Positions 22,563-34,667 of a DNA stretch of 64,000 bases are shown one piece after another (the stretch's first letter is position 1; each line of letters opens with the position of its first letter). Origin of the DNA: Ciborinia camelliae (lineage: Eukaryota; Ascomycota; Leotiomycetes; Helotiales; Sclerotiniaceae); contig JANPYM010000018.1 of the NCBI GenBank assembly GCA_025890175.1, positions 74,071 through 138,070 on the forward strand. The letters run 5' to 3'. A model generated the notes under the pieces. The model did no database searches and had not been told where the DNA came from. It saw only the letters and a list, made by a program, of their open reading frames with translations. The position numbers and the translations under genes are program-made.

Positions 22563-23955
22563 CTAAATCATTTCTGGAGCAAGAGATGGCCCAGGTGATG
22601 ACATAGAACTTCCAGATAAACATCCCCGCTGGGCATTATCTATCATTCTGTCGACACTACCATCAATCATCCACGATGGCGCTTTCCCTGTCAGCAAACC
22701 CACAAGCCTTCTATATTTTGCCAACAGACGATCGATCTTGCTCCTTTCCTGCGCTGCCAAAGCCTCATTCCATTCCATGATTTCTAGGGAGTACTTATAA
22801 AAGGATATATCGACATCGACTTCCTGATTGCAAAAGTCCTTCAGAATATCAACATATTTTTGGCGCAGAAGTTTCGCTTCCTCAATCCTGGAAACTGTAG
22901 GTGGTTGTGCATCATTCCGGATGGCCTCGAGTCGATTCTTGTACCCATGAAGTAGCTCTTCACCCATCACAGCAAGAGCACACAAGTGGAAAACAGAGCC
23001 AGTCTCTGCGATAGATCCAGACGACGCATCCACGAGATTGACTTTCACGGTTTGCCATTGGTCGACGTATCTAGTATAGTCCCAGATGACACTCCATATA
23101 TTTTGTGATGGCGAGACGTCATGCACAATTGAAGCTTTCAGGAACGCTTTGGTCAAGGTGATACGCTCCGGGAAAGGAACATTTTCGTCAATCAATTTAA
23201 AATGATTGCCTCCAGTGCGAAAAGAGGCGAGTATATGTTTGCAATGGGCAGGATTATTCAACCATGAGATAGCGCAGGCCATATATTCTCCATCCGATTG
23301 CCATTTCCGCAATAGAGGTTCGAAAGCATGTTCGGCAGGGTATAAATTGCGGATCAAAGGTAGTAGTTCTGAAAGTCTCATTGGCCGCGAAGGAATTGTC
23401 ATTGCTGGAACTCGGCCCCTCACCACACTAGCCGGTACCGAAGGATCGTTATAGCCCAAGTGAGGTTTCTGTATGGACGGATGAAAATTGGAAGAAGATA
23501 TATTCGATGATGCAGATGAAGTATTAGTATTATGCACAGTGTTGTTCGTGGTGGGGGATTGAGTGGGATGTTCATTCATGAGTAAGTCCATAAAGCTTTG
23601 CGGGTGGGCATCGTCCAGAAACAGTAAATCGGGATCTTTCAGCATCTCTTCAGCATCTTCCGGCTCAATAGACGCAGCCGACAGTGAATCTCGAGGACAA
23701 TTATTGCCGCATTTGTTATTCGATTTGTACTTTTTTATTTTCCATTTATGAAGCATTATTCGGTACATGCGAATGCTAGATAAACCGTACTTAGTATTTG
23801 AATGAAGATCCCGAAAGAGAAGATTAGTGATCGCCTCACCTTGCACCAAATCCACGAGTTGAGATCAAGGTCTCCCTAACCTGCTCCAGCGTTTGCCCTT
23901 CGGTGACATAGAGCTGTTCCAGCTCATCTTTTATACTGTCCCAATCCTTTGGCAT
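22563..23955 (-). CDS. Clr5-domain protein, 442 aa
   Basis: Two exons, 23955-23840 and 23775-22563, joined across GTGAGG...TACTAAG..TAG. The start MPKDWDSIKDELEQLY is followed by TLEQVRETL, then the splice inside GFGAS, then RMYRIMLHKWKIKKY. This is a complete N-terminal Clr5 domain (~55 aa), a predicted DNA-binding motif of fungal proteins named after fission yeast Clr5. A low-complexity Ser/Asn/Thr/Pro stretch follows (to ~180), then a helical region of ~250 aa without recognised domain, as is common in this family. A read-through start inside the intron was rejected because it would destroy the domain. Likely nuclear; targets unknown. It is divergent from the gene at 24967. Confidence 0.8.
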
Positions 23956-24966
23956 GGCCGCGTTCGTTCATTTGATCCGTGGAAGGCTTCGATGCTGTAG
24001 AAGTGGATCAATCCGAATTGCCATTGCGCTGGATTTTCGGGATATCGAACGGACGTGTCCCCTCATAATAATGATGAGTGAGAGCAACATAGGGAAGCAG
24101 AAAGGAGCCGCAGCCTCGTCTCGAGCAAGTGGCGTGGCGAATAATTTTCTGTATCATTCAACGCTTCCACTGTCACTGTTGACGCGTTCCGTTTTTGCGC
24201 AGTCTGCCAAGTGTCTCGTTGGTTCCCTGTTTCAGTCGATGATATAAGCGGACACATTTTGACCTCGCCACCACGGTATGAAGTTTTTGTTGTATTACGT
24301 GCCAATACAGTGCTGATGTTAGGCGGTTTTTCACTGCTGGATGAGGGGAATATTCTAGAAAGTACTAGAGAGTCACGAAAGTGCAATTGCACTTTTGAAG
24401 AGCACAAGCATTTGTGCATACTTGGGCATGCGAATCGTACAAGAGATAGCCTTCATTGGCTCGGCTACACCCCTGGCCCTTTATTAAGATTTAAAACAAT
24501 CTCGCGCGGTCATCAAATTCCGAATGTTGAGAAACCAACCACCAGATAATCTCATGATGATCATCAAATTTACTATGAAGTATGAGGTTTATTGGTTTTG
24601 TGCAGCTCTCCACGGGCTCATGCCAGGTATTCTCCGCCCGAATTAGCCCAGAGATCAAAATCCTTCGAGTTGTTGTCAGGGAAGTTATTGAATCCAAATG
24701 TCGTGGCGAGTGACGATTCATTAGGCAAGATGAAGCTATTGCCCTTTTTGCGGATTGCACTTTCAAAAATGCGAACCATTTCACATTTGCAAAGTGCAAA
24801 ACGGATTCGTATATCAGATGGCATTAAGTAGTGCTTAATTCCTCACGATGCCGTTGCCCATTCATTACAGTCGTGCATTTAATGCGAAGAAATCTCCTGC
24901 CGATCAAGCATTTAGACAGATTTCTCTATTCAAACAGACCAGTTGAAGCCGTTATATTTTTCGAAA
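23956..24966. promoter_or_regulatory. Divergent promoter region, Clr5 / hypothetical gene
   Basis: About 1 kb between two divergent genes. It contains the 18-bp perfect palindrome at 24378-24395. A 112-codon plus frame at 24211-24549 and a 102-codon minus frame at 24491-24799 show no family resemblance and were not called. Confidence 0.5.
24378..24395. promoter_or_regulatory. 18-bp perfect palindrome AAAGTGCAATTGCACTTT
   Basis: Every base pairs across the centre. Its left part, CGAAAGTGCAATTGCA, recurs exactly at 26241-26256, and related GCACTTT / AAAGTGC words occur near 24763 and 24789. A dimeric transcription-factor site is possible; no factor is assigned. Confidence 0.5.
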
Positions 24967-25700
24967 ATGGCCCCCAAGAACTCGGGTCACAGAGGTGATG
25001 ATCACCGTGATCGAACAAGGTATGTATCTTATCAAGTTGTTGCTTACATGACCTCGGTATCTCTGTATTCAAGATCTTGGTCTTTAACAATCGAAACTGT
25101 AGGTCTCATACGGTCAAAAATCAACATCCATCATCTCAATCATCCAACAATGCTGCGTCCAACAATACTCGTCCGGCGCCGCACAATGCGCATGCAACCA
25201 TTTCAAATACTACGATCAATCCTCAACTTCTCAACTCACAAACCCTCCATCAACACACTACCCATCAAGTCCAACTCTCCCAAAATCCACACCATGCGCG
25301 CATCATCCGACAAAACGAGTCTCGGAGACTCCAGGAAAGTTTCTATTCCTTAGGAGTAGATGTTCCATGCGATTTTTACCCCAAGAACATCTCCCGAACC
25401 TATCAAAGCCAAGCATACACTCCAATTCCAATTCCAACAGAAACCTACACATCAACCCAAGCATACTCAACCCAATATCTAGCTCCCGAAAGCACCATCT
25501 CATACATGCAACAGCCCACAGACGATGACCATACCTGGATCGAAACACGTGATGAGCGCGACATCAACGAGCAAGATATAAGGGTCTCCAGCAACGATTT
25601 CAACGGTATCGGAGGTCAATTTCCCGTCTATTCACACCAGACGCCACGATACACTCACTCGATCTATCAAATGGAAGCAGACATGAGGCACGGATCATGA
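24967..25700 (+). CDS. Hypothetical low-complexity protein, 216 aa
   Basis: Two exons, 24967-25019 and 25103-25700, with a GTATGT...TGTAG intron of 83 bp. The first exon encodes MAPKNSGHRGDDHRDRTR. The second is rich in Asn, Gln, His, Ser and Thr at first (residues ~25-85), then has a more ordered patch with RRLQESFYSLGVDVP, and ends in an acidic and Tyr-rich tail. No signal peptide, membrane helix or known domain. The good donor and continuous frame support a real gene, but expression is unproven. It shares a 1-kb intergenic region with the Clr5 gene. Confidence 0.5.
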
Positions 25701-28524
25701 GTGCATGAAAATGCGATACACACGTGATTGAGCTTGGGATTTGTGGTTGGGACAGAGGAAGGACTACGATGTGTGAGGAGGCGAAAAGACGGGATTCGGG
25801 TCACGGGGGAACACTGGACGGACGGGTTGATTGTTGGAGGGATACCTGGGGATGTGGAACGGATGACCGGATTTAGAGCGTTGTTTGGGAGCTTCCTTTA
25901 TATGATACAGGGGTGGAAACAAGTAAAATAATAGGCAGGCATATATACATGACAGTGATGACGCATTTTTCTAGACATCTGGAAATGTTGAGCCAAAATG
26001 TTGGGTGCTATTTTGATCAAAAGTGAAGGAGAACAAGAGGCTGAGAATGCTTAAGCATAGGTAGGTAGGTAGGTAGGTAGAAATTAGACTTTTCATAGGT
26101 GACACCAACTCACGGAATCGATTGGATTGCAATTTGCTACGCTCTCAGTGGTCCATCCGGTCAAACTGTGAAGCTCAAGGGTTTTTCTTCACTCGTGCCC
26201 ATGTCTCCATGATAACGGAGGCGAATCATGCGAACGCTCTCGAAAGTGCAATTGCAAATTTGCTCGCTCATCACACCACGACTAACGCGCCTCGTACACC
26301 GTACACCATACACCGTACACCGTATGTCGTACCACGTACCACGTACCTACATATCAAGCTTGTACTCACTCACTCTCACCCCATCCCTCGGATTTAGAAG
26401 CTCCCCTCATCCGAGCAAACAATGTTACACCTGCAATAATTGTCATTCCCAGATTATTTCAAATCATTTTACTCACCACTCACCACTCACCACTCACCAC
26501 TCATCAATCACAATCACCATCACAATTACAATGGCTATCCAAATAAACGTGTGTGGCTCACCCTGCATCCTTGTACCCTACACCGATCAGGCATCTCCAT
26601 CTCTAGGCAAGAAGCCGTTCCTTGATCGCTCGCGCGCAAAATCAAACCTGCGAAGCGAACTGAACATGCGAGCATGCAAAAGTGTACGAGCCGGTCACGG
26701 CAGAGGAAGTTATCATTCGGAGTTCGGTGTGGCTTGAACGTTTCATCCTTGTAAATCAACCACTTCACCGGAAGACTACCTAGGTAGATAAGAAAGAAAG
26801 ATAGATAGCTAGGTAGCTATCTAATATGAACGGAGAAGTCTCGCATTTATGTTCAGAGGACAAACGAAATCCGACTCTCTTCCGGACTCCGCTCGACAAT
26901 TTAAAATTCTTCATTTCAATTTTAACTTTATCAAGCGAAAAGAAGCAACAGAAAAAAAGATGATTTCACATCCAATACGATACGATACAATACAATATAT
27001 TCATACCTACCAACCCAACACAACATTTATGGTCCAAGGTGGAAAGTGGGCATGGCGGGGTAACTTTATCTTTGGCGCCAAACCACTGGTATTCACCAGC
27101 CATTAGCGCTTACCCAGCCCAGCCCAGCCCGTCCAGCCCAACCCGTTTGCAATCAACCCCTCACTCTCATGAATGATTTGTCAAGTGTGAAAAAGAAAAA
27201 GTAAAAAAATAATGTCGCAATAACAATGACAATAACAATAACAATAGCAAACGCAAACTTAATAGCAAGCGCCCCAACACAAGACGAATAAACCAATCTC
27301 ATCTCCTCTCGTGCCCAACGCCAAGAAGAAAACATATCACGAAGAAGCATCCTCAGGCCCTCCTCAAATCTTCAACTCATTCTACCCGAAGCCGCTGAAG
27401 AATTAAAGATGCGACCGAACCGACCGACCGACCACCTCGAAGTAAATTTGAAAAGAACCTCCCCCAAAAAATTCAAAAAGAAATCAGCACCAATGACCAA
27501 ATGAAACGGATCGCTCGCGGGTCGATGATTATTGACTTGGCCCGAAAGCGCTATGGAGAGCGAATGATGGGGTGATGAATGGTAGGTAATCTTACAACCA
27601 AAAGGAATGAAAAGCAAATTCTCTAGGCGGAAAAGCGCCAGAAGTGGTGGTCGCAGCAGTAGGACTGTAGTAGTCGGTGAGTAAAAATATTTATTCCATT
27701 TGAAGGCGCTACATCAAAAATTCCATGCGCAAGGTGTTTTATTGTAGAAATTTACCCAAGAGCGCGACGCCGAAAGGATGGTTCATTGTTGATTTATCAT
27801 GTTGCCATGTCCTGTTAAAAGATTGTGGTAGTTGTGGGCTACCGATAACTACCTACCTAGATACGTACCTGTACCTACGCCGCACGAGTGCCGGCGCGCT
27901 TCAACACCAAAATTGTTCTCAAGGACTTCGGGAATACGTATTAATTCTTCATCGGAGAAGTAGATAAGGTAAGACTTACTTATACCGGCCGGGGTAGGTA
28001 GGTACTAGGTACTAGGTAGATTGCAAGCAACTTACTACCGGCATTTCTTCAGCAGGTGCTCCTAGTTTTCTCCCAGCGAGCGCTAAATTCCAATTCATAC
28101 TTCACCTCAGCGCATAAAAATGTTTTCATTCCCCAGTTTGGATTTTTCACGATTGGATGAATGGATTATTTTCATCCTTACCATTATCGACCCTGGTATC
28201 TTAATTGTGAAGATTTTTAGCCGCTGAGTGGAGGCGGTTACCCCTCTAGGTTCCCAGCAACGGACTCCAGTAATCTTCAATTGCCATGTTTTCATGCACG
28301 TCATGTATGACACCCCTGGGAATATGAGCGCGCTTCCCCACTATCCTAATGAACCTATCAACAAAACAATATCACATCAATATCAGATACACTAGGACCA
28401 ATGGCTTTGACTGCCGATAGAGCAGGTCAAATATATATCTCTCTTGTCTGCTCTTCGGATTGAACACGAAATTTCAAAGATCAAAGATTCAAAATTTGCA
28501 GTTTATCAGATATCATTTGCGACC
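25701..28524. other. 2.8-kb intergenic region with microsatellites
   Basis: No gene called. It contains GGTA repeats (26060-26081), a GTACACC-type minisatellite (26288-26350), CACTCACCA repeats (26470-26500), CCAGC repeats (27114-27140), AATAACA runs (27215-27250) and CGAC repeats (27412-27433). A 169-codon plus frame at 26228-26737 is largely translated microsatellite. The region ends with the promoter of the small Clr5 gene. Confidence 0.5.
26288..26350. repeat. GTACACC/GTACCAC-type minisatellite
   Basis: Imperfect 9-bp units of the CGTACACCA type run across this interval, with some changing to CGTACCACG. Confidence 0.7.
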
Positions 28525-29053
28525 ATGCAGAACACATTCGAAGACCACAAGACTGAAATTAGGCATTTGTTCTTCTCAGAACATTTAACCATGTCCGCAA
28601 TTCAGGAAATCATGAGGAAGAAGTATGGCTTCAGCGCATCGTGAGTAAAACCGTCATGGTCGTTTGAACATATACTGATAGTTCCAAAGAATATCGGCAT
28701 ACAAGACAAAACTCGCAGAATGGAACATGTTTATCCCACTCTCGAATGGCGTCAAAATCACAAAACATCAATACCTTTTGGGCAACAGAAGGCGACCTGG
28801 GCGCCTATATAACATTCCGAGAGTCACTCCACGTTCTATTCCCATGACATCTCCACTGAGCCCTCCAGCTTTGAGGCATCAAAATGGAAATGTTCGCATC
28901 AAGAAAGAACATGCCGCCCCTTGCTCCATATCTTTGATCGTCCACTCGAGCGATAAGAAGCCAGGAGAATCATTCTATCAGGATGAATACATCATTATCT
29001 TGGCAGAACTCCGTGGAAGACTTAGAGCCGCACTTGGCCGTGAATCGGGCTGA
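28525..29053 (+). CDS. Small stand-alone Clr5-domain protein, 159 aa
   Basis: Two exons, 28525-28640 and 28690-29053, with a 49-bp intron (GTGAGT...CCAAAG). Translation begins MQNTFEDHKTEIRHLFFSEH, continues through TMSAIQEIMRKKYGFSAS and, after the splice, ISAYKTKLAEWNMF. This matches the Clr5 domain layout of the gene at 22563-23955. The intron sits at the same point, after 116 nt within the GF-x-AS motif. The remainder (~105 aa) is basic with Pro, without recognised domain. There is an in-frame ATG further upstream; 28525 was chosen because it fits the domain start. The protein lacks the long C-terminal helical region typical of larger family members. It converges with the homoisocitrate dehydrogenase gene. 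Confidence 0.7.
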
Positions 29054-29462
29054 AAATTTCCTTGTGCATGTAAAGAATCATCGAGACAAGCCGTGTATTC
29101 TTAACGATCCGAGCCAAGCATAGATGTTGGAGGAATGAGGAACGCATTGAAAATGGACAGAAGTATGGGACAGCAGAAAGAGGTTGAATATTTCGTCAAG
29201 GAGACCGAAAAAGAATGAATAGAGGAGTCATTGGCAAGGCAGAACAAGGCAAGGCAGAACAAGTCAAGGCGAGAGGATGATATGGTGATAAGATAGACGA
29301 TTGGGGATATTATTTTAGCTCATAGCTCCGAGTTTCAGGATTTGTCTAAACCAGATACCTCCTCAGAAGAGGACTTCAAATACCTTCTCAGAGGGGGACT
29401 TCATTTCCAGATAGACAGACTCGAACTCTTCAAGGAGAACATTTCTAAAAATGGAACCCATT
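29054..29462. other. Convergent 3' flanks, small Clr5 gene / lys12
   Basis: About 400 bp between two stop codons. It includes a GGCAAGGCAGAACAA near-repeat at about 29231-29261. No gene or terminator recognised. Confidence 0.5.
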
Positions 29463-30624
<1,162 letters not shown>

Positions 30625-32323
30625 AATTGTTGACTTTGCTTGCTTGCTTGCTTTGACCAGCTGTGAAATTGTTCTGGTGGGATTTCAAAAGGTGACTGTT
30701 GCGAGATCGGTCCCCAATTTTCTTGACTCTTGTCAACTCTCGGAATATCTTCTCGGCTATTCACACACTCTGATCATATTTGATTGATCTATTCCCACAC
30801 CTTGTGAATTTTTTATATTTTTATCTTGTAATAAGGTAATTAATGATTATGTTTCTCCTTTTTCTTTCTTTGTTACGAGGTACAGTAGTGGGATTATAAT
30901 GTGATAAGTATCTAGATAGGTAGGTATATATATAGCAGTATTATACACCTTACAGAATATCACACCCTCTGTTCTTCTATATACGGTACTGTATTCCCAT
31001 ATTGAGGTTTGTATAGTACCTATCTAGCTAGTACTTATGATTACTGTACTAGATAGAGTAAGGTACCTAGATATGTATATTGTAATATTATGTAGCTGAA
31101 CACCGAGCAGTAGTAGTAGGTACCTGTATAATATATTCCCTCATTTGTTTTATTCTCACCCCCATGTATTTTTTATACTTTCTCGAACCACTTTGAACCA
31201 TTCGATGCTCGTTCACACAGTAGAATGTTTCACATCGCTTCGAAATCCAATTAAAGAGCGGTCCAAGTGAGAGACCTGATACTGCAGTCTGCAGGTGCTC
31301 AGTCGCGACTCACCAGTGCTGTGCAGCTTGTGCTAGCTCCCTACCCGCACATCATCTATGCCCGACTGTCCGAGGGGAAATAAAATGTTCTACCTAGATA
31401 CTCATCGAGGTCCGTACCGTTGACTTATTTACCTAGCTAGTCCCATAAACCGTAACCGTAAACCGTAACCATCCACCATACCATTGTGCCTTGTGCCTTG
31501 TGCTTCGTACATAAAAATTAATCAAATGTGCTCCCACCCCTATTCCCTATTTCCTATTTCCTATTTCCCTTCCCTCCCGTTTCTCTCCCCCCCATTATTC
31601 ATTGGGATATTGCAAAACCTCATTTGAAATATTATTATTATTATTGAAGAGAGAGTTCCATATCTAACCCCTGCATTCATTATCAAATAAGAGACCTGGT
31701 GATATTTATTCAAGACATCCGCTGTATGACCGTTTATTCAAAAAGCCCTCCCTCTCTCTCTCCCTCTCTCTCTCTATCCCCATATTTTGGGAACCAACTG
31801 GTTCATCTAAATAACTTTCTTCTAATTACCTAATAATACAGTACAAGTACAGTACTGCTATTATTTACTATCAACAACTCCATCCACCATTCACCATTCA
31901 CCATCCACCATACACCCACCACCATCCACCATCCACCATTCACCGAAATCCCGTATCGAGTAGTACTTACTGTGGCTTCTTCTCCTTAATCAATTCTACA
32001 CTTGGAATGAGTAAGGAGTAGAGTACAAGTACCCAGTATCCCAAGTACGGCAGATGTACTGCAGCTGGTCCCAATGCCTCATTCGATTCACCACTTGACC
32101 AGCTGACATTCAATCCCATTCTCCAAGTACATATTTTTCTAATTTAAAACGCTTGGGGGAAACGCAGTTGGATAACGTTCCTTCTTCCACAGAATCGGGT
32201 GATCATTGCAACTAGTTTGTGGCAATTACTGCACTCCAGCCAGTGGCCCTTTCCGCCTTGGTTATATCGATTTAACTTTCACCCCCAATTTCAAGAGCTA
32301 TCGGCTCTATAAAACCTGTCAAT
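30625..32323. promoter_or_regulatory. Divergent promoter region, lys12 / disordered protein
   Basis: About 1.7 kb with no gene. It contains CTATTTC repeats (31545-31568), a CT tract (31745-31778) and CACCATTC/CACCATC-type repeats (31870-31945). I found no exact TGACTCA general-control site. Confidence 0.5.
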
Positions 32324-34667
32324 ATGTCTAACATCAAAAACCTTCGTGCTATGTTTGAACAAAACAACAAAAGCAAGGAGACTGCATCACCACCACCACC
32401 AGAAAGAGGACGTCCCCCAGGAGAACCTATATGTAAGTAATTCGTCCTACCTCAGCAGCTTGTATGCTAACTATTCTTTAGTATTTTCGCCAGGAACCAG
32501 CACAACACCTCCACGGCCACTATCGAAAGTCAGAACGAGTTTTGTAACTGTTGAACGGAGCGCACCACAACCTGGCCAGCCAATACAACTTGGATTGAAG
32601 AGACAAGATAGCAATATTGAATCCAATATGGCCAGCAATGGCAGTATGGCAAAAAGGAGGACGAGTTTTAGTATGGACGGGCAAAGTCACCCCCAAGAAA
32701 CTGCAGAGAGGAAAAAGTCAATTTCACAAGAGTTTGAAGCAAGAAAGGCCAGTCTTGTTGATGAGCTCATTCCCGAATCTGCCTTGGCAGAAACCCCTGT
32801 TTTTGAAGTGGACAAACAAATCGGGGATCCGGAACCAATAAAGGGGCCAATGCCGGAACGTGGCCGTGAATTAGCAGAGCCAGCGGAGATTAAAGAAAAT
32901 CCAAAGAAGTCTGCGGAGGAGCCAAAGGCGTTGGATGGAAACCGTCCTGCAGTCACATCAAACAAAATTCCAGCATCAGGAGCAAGCAGTTCCCCGAGAG
33001 CAGCCCCTACAAGCGGTTCTTCAAAGATCACTGCAACTCCAAAGAATTCCGACAAAGCTACAAGAACCAAGTCTGTTGCACGACCCGCGCCTATATCTAC
33101 AGCTAAATCATCCATAACTTCAAAACCCTCTCCAAGAACAACTTCACCTCTAAAGTCTTCCAGGTCCGCTCCAAAGACTCCGACAACACCAACAGGAAGT
33201 CCCGGACAGGATGGAAAAGTTCAAAAGAGCAAAACCCCGGAGAGGAAACCCGCAATTCCAGCCAAGACACCTGACAAGAAGCCGGCCAAAAAGACCAGCA
33301 GCAATTCACTAGCTACTTCAAGTGGCGCAAGAGCTTCAAGCAAGCCAAGGTCTACTAGCCGACCAGCCGCCAAGACCAGAATACCACCATCATCCCCGCA
33401 AAGTGGATTCAACAAGCCCAAAGCTAGATCACCCACAAGACCTTTGCAGCTTCCAGCTTCACTCACAGCACCCACAGCTTCTTCTGGCTCGAAGGGTGTT
33501 ACCTCAGCACCACCTGCCCGACAAACCCAGAGTCGTGCATCCGGAGCCATCAAAGCTGAAGCTGCCCCACGTTCTCAAAGCCGTGCCGGCACTGGTAACG
33601 CACCGAAGTTATCGCACCCACCTGTCTCACGGAGTGCTTCTTCATTGAAGAAGCACACTACCAGACCATCACTCGGGCCACCCTCAACATTACAAAAAAA
33701 GACTTCCACGGGAAATCTACCTCCTGTATCCGCACCATTGGTCGAGGATGGATTTTTGTCGCGTATGATGAGACCTACGGCTTCTTCTGCCTCCAAAACA
33801 TCCGAAAAATCTCCTCCACCAAGGCGATCACTATCGATAAAGCGACCATCCAGCAGCCTTGGACAATCAAAGGTTCATGATACTAAGACCGCCTCTCATG
33901 CAGTCCAGAAGGCCACCAGGCCTACCACAACTAAGGCGGCCGCTCCAAAATCTACTGCTCCAGCTGCCAAGACTGGCACTAAAACAGTGGTAAAGAAGTC
34001 GGCAGATTTGCCTCAACAAGTAGCAAAAGAGCAAGCGAAGGAGGTCAAAGAGACACCAGAAGAGGAACCAACTTCTACCAATGTCGAAACTGTTCCTGAA
34101 ATTGGAGATGCGACAACCGAAAACGCCGAAGTTGAGCCGGAAGTAGAGAAGACAACCCCAACTCCTGTCGATGCTCCAGCAGAGAAAGAGGTTGAGGCCC
34201 CTGCTACCCAGGAAGAGCCCCTCGTCGTTGAAGAGCCAATCAAGGAAGCTGAGGTGTCAGAGTCCCTCGCCGTTGAAGAGCCAACCAAGGAAGCTGAGGT
34301 CCCAGAGTCCATCATCGTTGAAGAACCAGCCAAGGAAGCTGAGGTCTCAGAGTCCATCGCCGTTGAAGAGCCAGCCAAGGAAGCTGAGGTCTCAGAGCCC
34401 ACAGCAATTGAAGCTGCCCCAGCTTCGCCAGCCGAGGAGGATACTACCGAACCAGTTGCCCCAGGCACTGAAGAACCCGAAGTAGAGGAGGAGGAGAAGA
34501 CAATAAGAGGTGTGCCTTCATCTGAGGAACCATTCAAGATTGATACCCCCCCTCCGACATTTGTTGAGCCCAAGCCAGAAGATGACGAGGATCCAGAAGA
34601 TGCTGCCGCGAGGGCAGAGATTGCCAGGATCAACGCTGAGATGATGGCGGCTTTGGCATCCAAGTAG
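32324..34667 (+). CDS. Long disordered Ser/Pro/Lys-rich protein, 764 aa
   Basis: Two exons, 32324-32432 and 32482-34667; the intron has GTAAGT, a GCTAAC branch site and TTTAG. The first exon encodes MSNIKNLRAMFEQNN, a conserved-looking N-terminus, and the junction reads GEPI-LFSPGTSTTPPRPLSK. Residues ~60-520 are basic and Ser/Thr/Pro/Ala-rich. From ~550 the chain is strongly acidic, with four 15-residue repeats. The C-terminus (DAAARAEIARINAEMMAAL) is a short predicted helix. No catalytic domain is visible. The basic-then-acidic layout resembles microtubule- or actin-associated disordered proteins, but that is only a resemblance. A frame beginning inside the first exon at 32346 is the wrong phase and was rejected. 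Confidence 0.75.
34227..34406. repeat. 45-bp coding tandem repeat x4
   Basis: Four consecutive 15-residue units of the form VEEP-x-KEAEV-x-E-xxx lie in the acidic part of the disordered protein. They differ at only a few positions, suggesting recent expansion. Confidence 0.85.

Noticed and set aside
26228..26737. 169-codon plus frame
   Set aside because: Much of it is translated GTACACC and CACTCACCA microsatellite, and no domain is visible.
30625..31400. General amino-acid control site (TGACTCA) upstream of lys12
   Set aside because: Only partial matches such as TGACTCT were seen; no exact or near-palindromic site could be supported.
32687..33553. Minus-strand frames of 110-142 codons inside the disordered-protein gene
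   Set aside because: Complement of Ser/Pro/Lys-rich coding sequence with biased composition; no start context or family resemblance.
34013..34663. 216-codon minus frame opposite the acidic repeats
   Set aside because: It is the antisense of GAA/GAG/GCT-rich coding repeats, giving a Ser/Ala/Thr-rich shadow.
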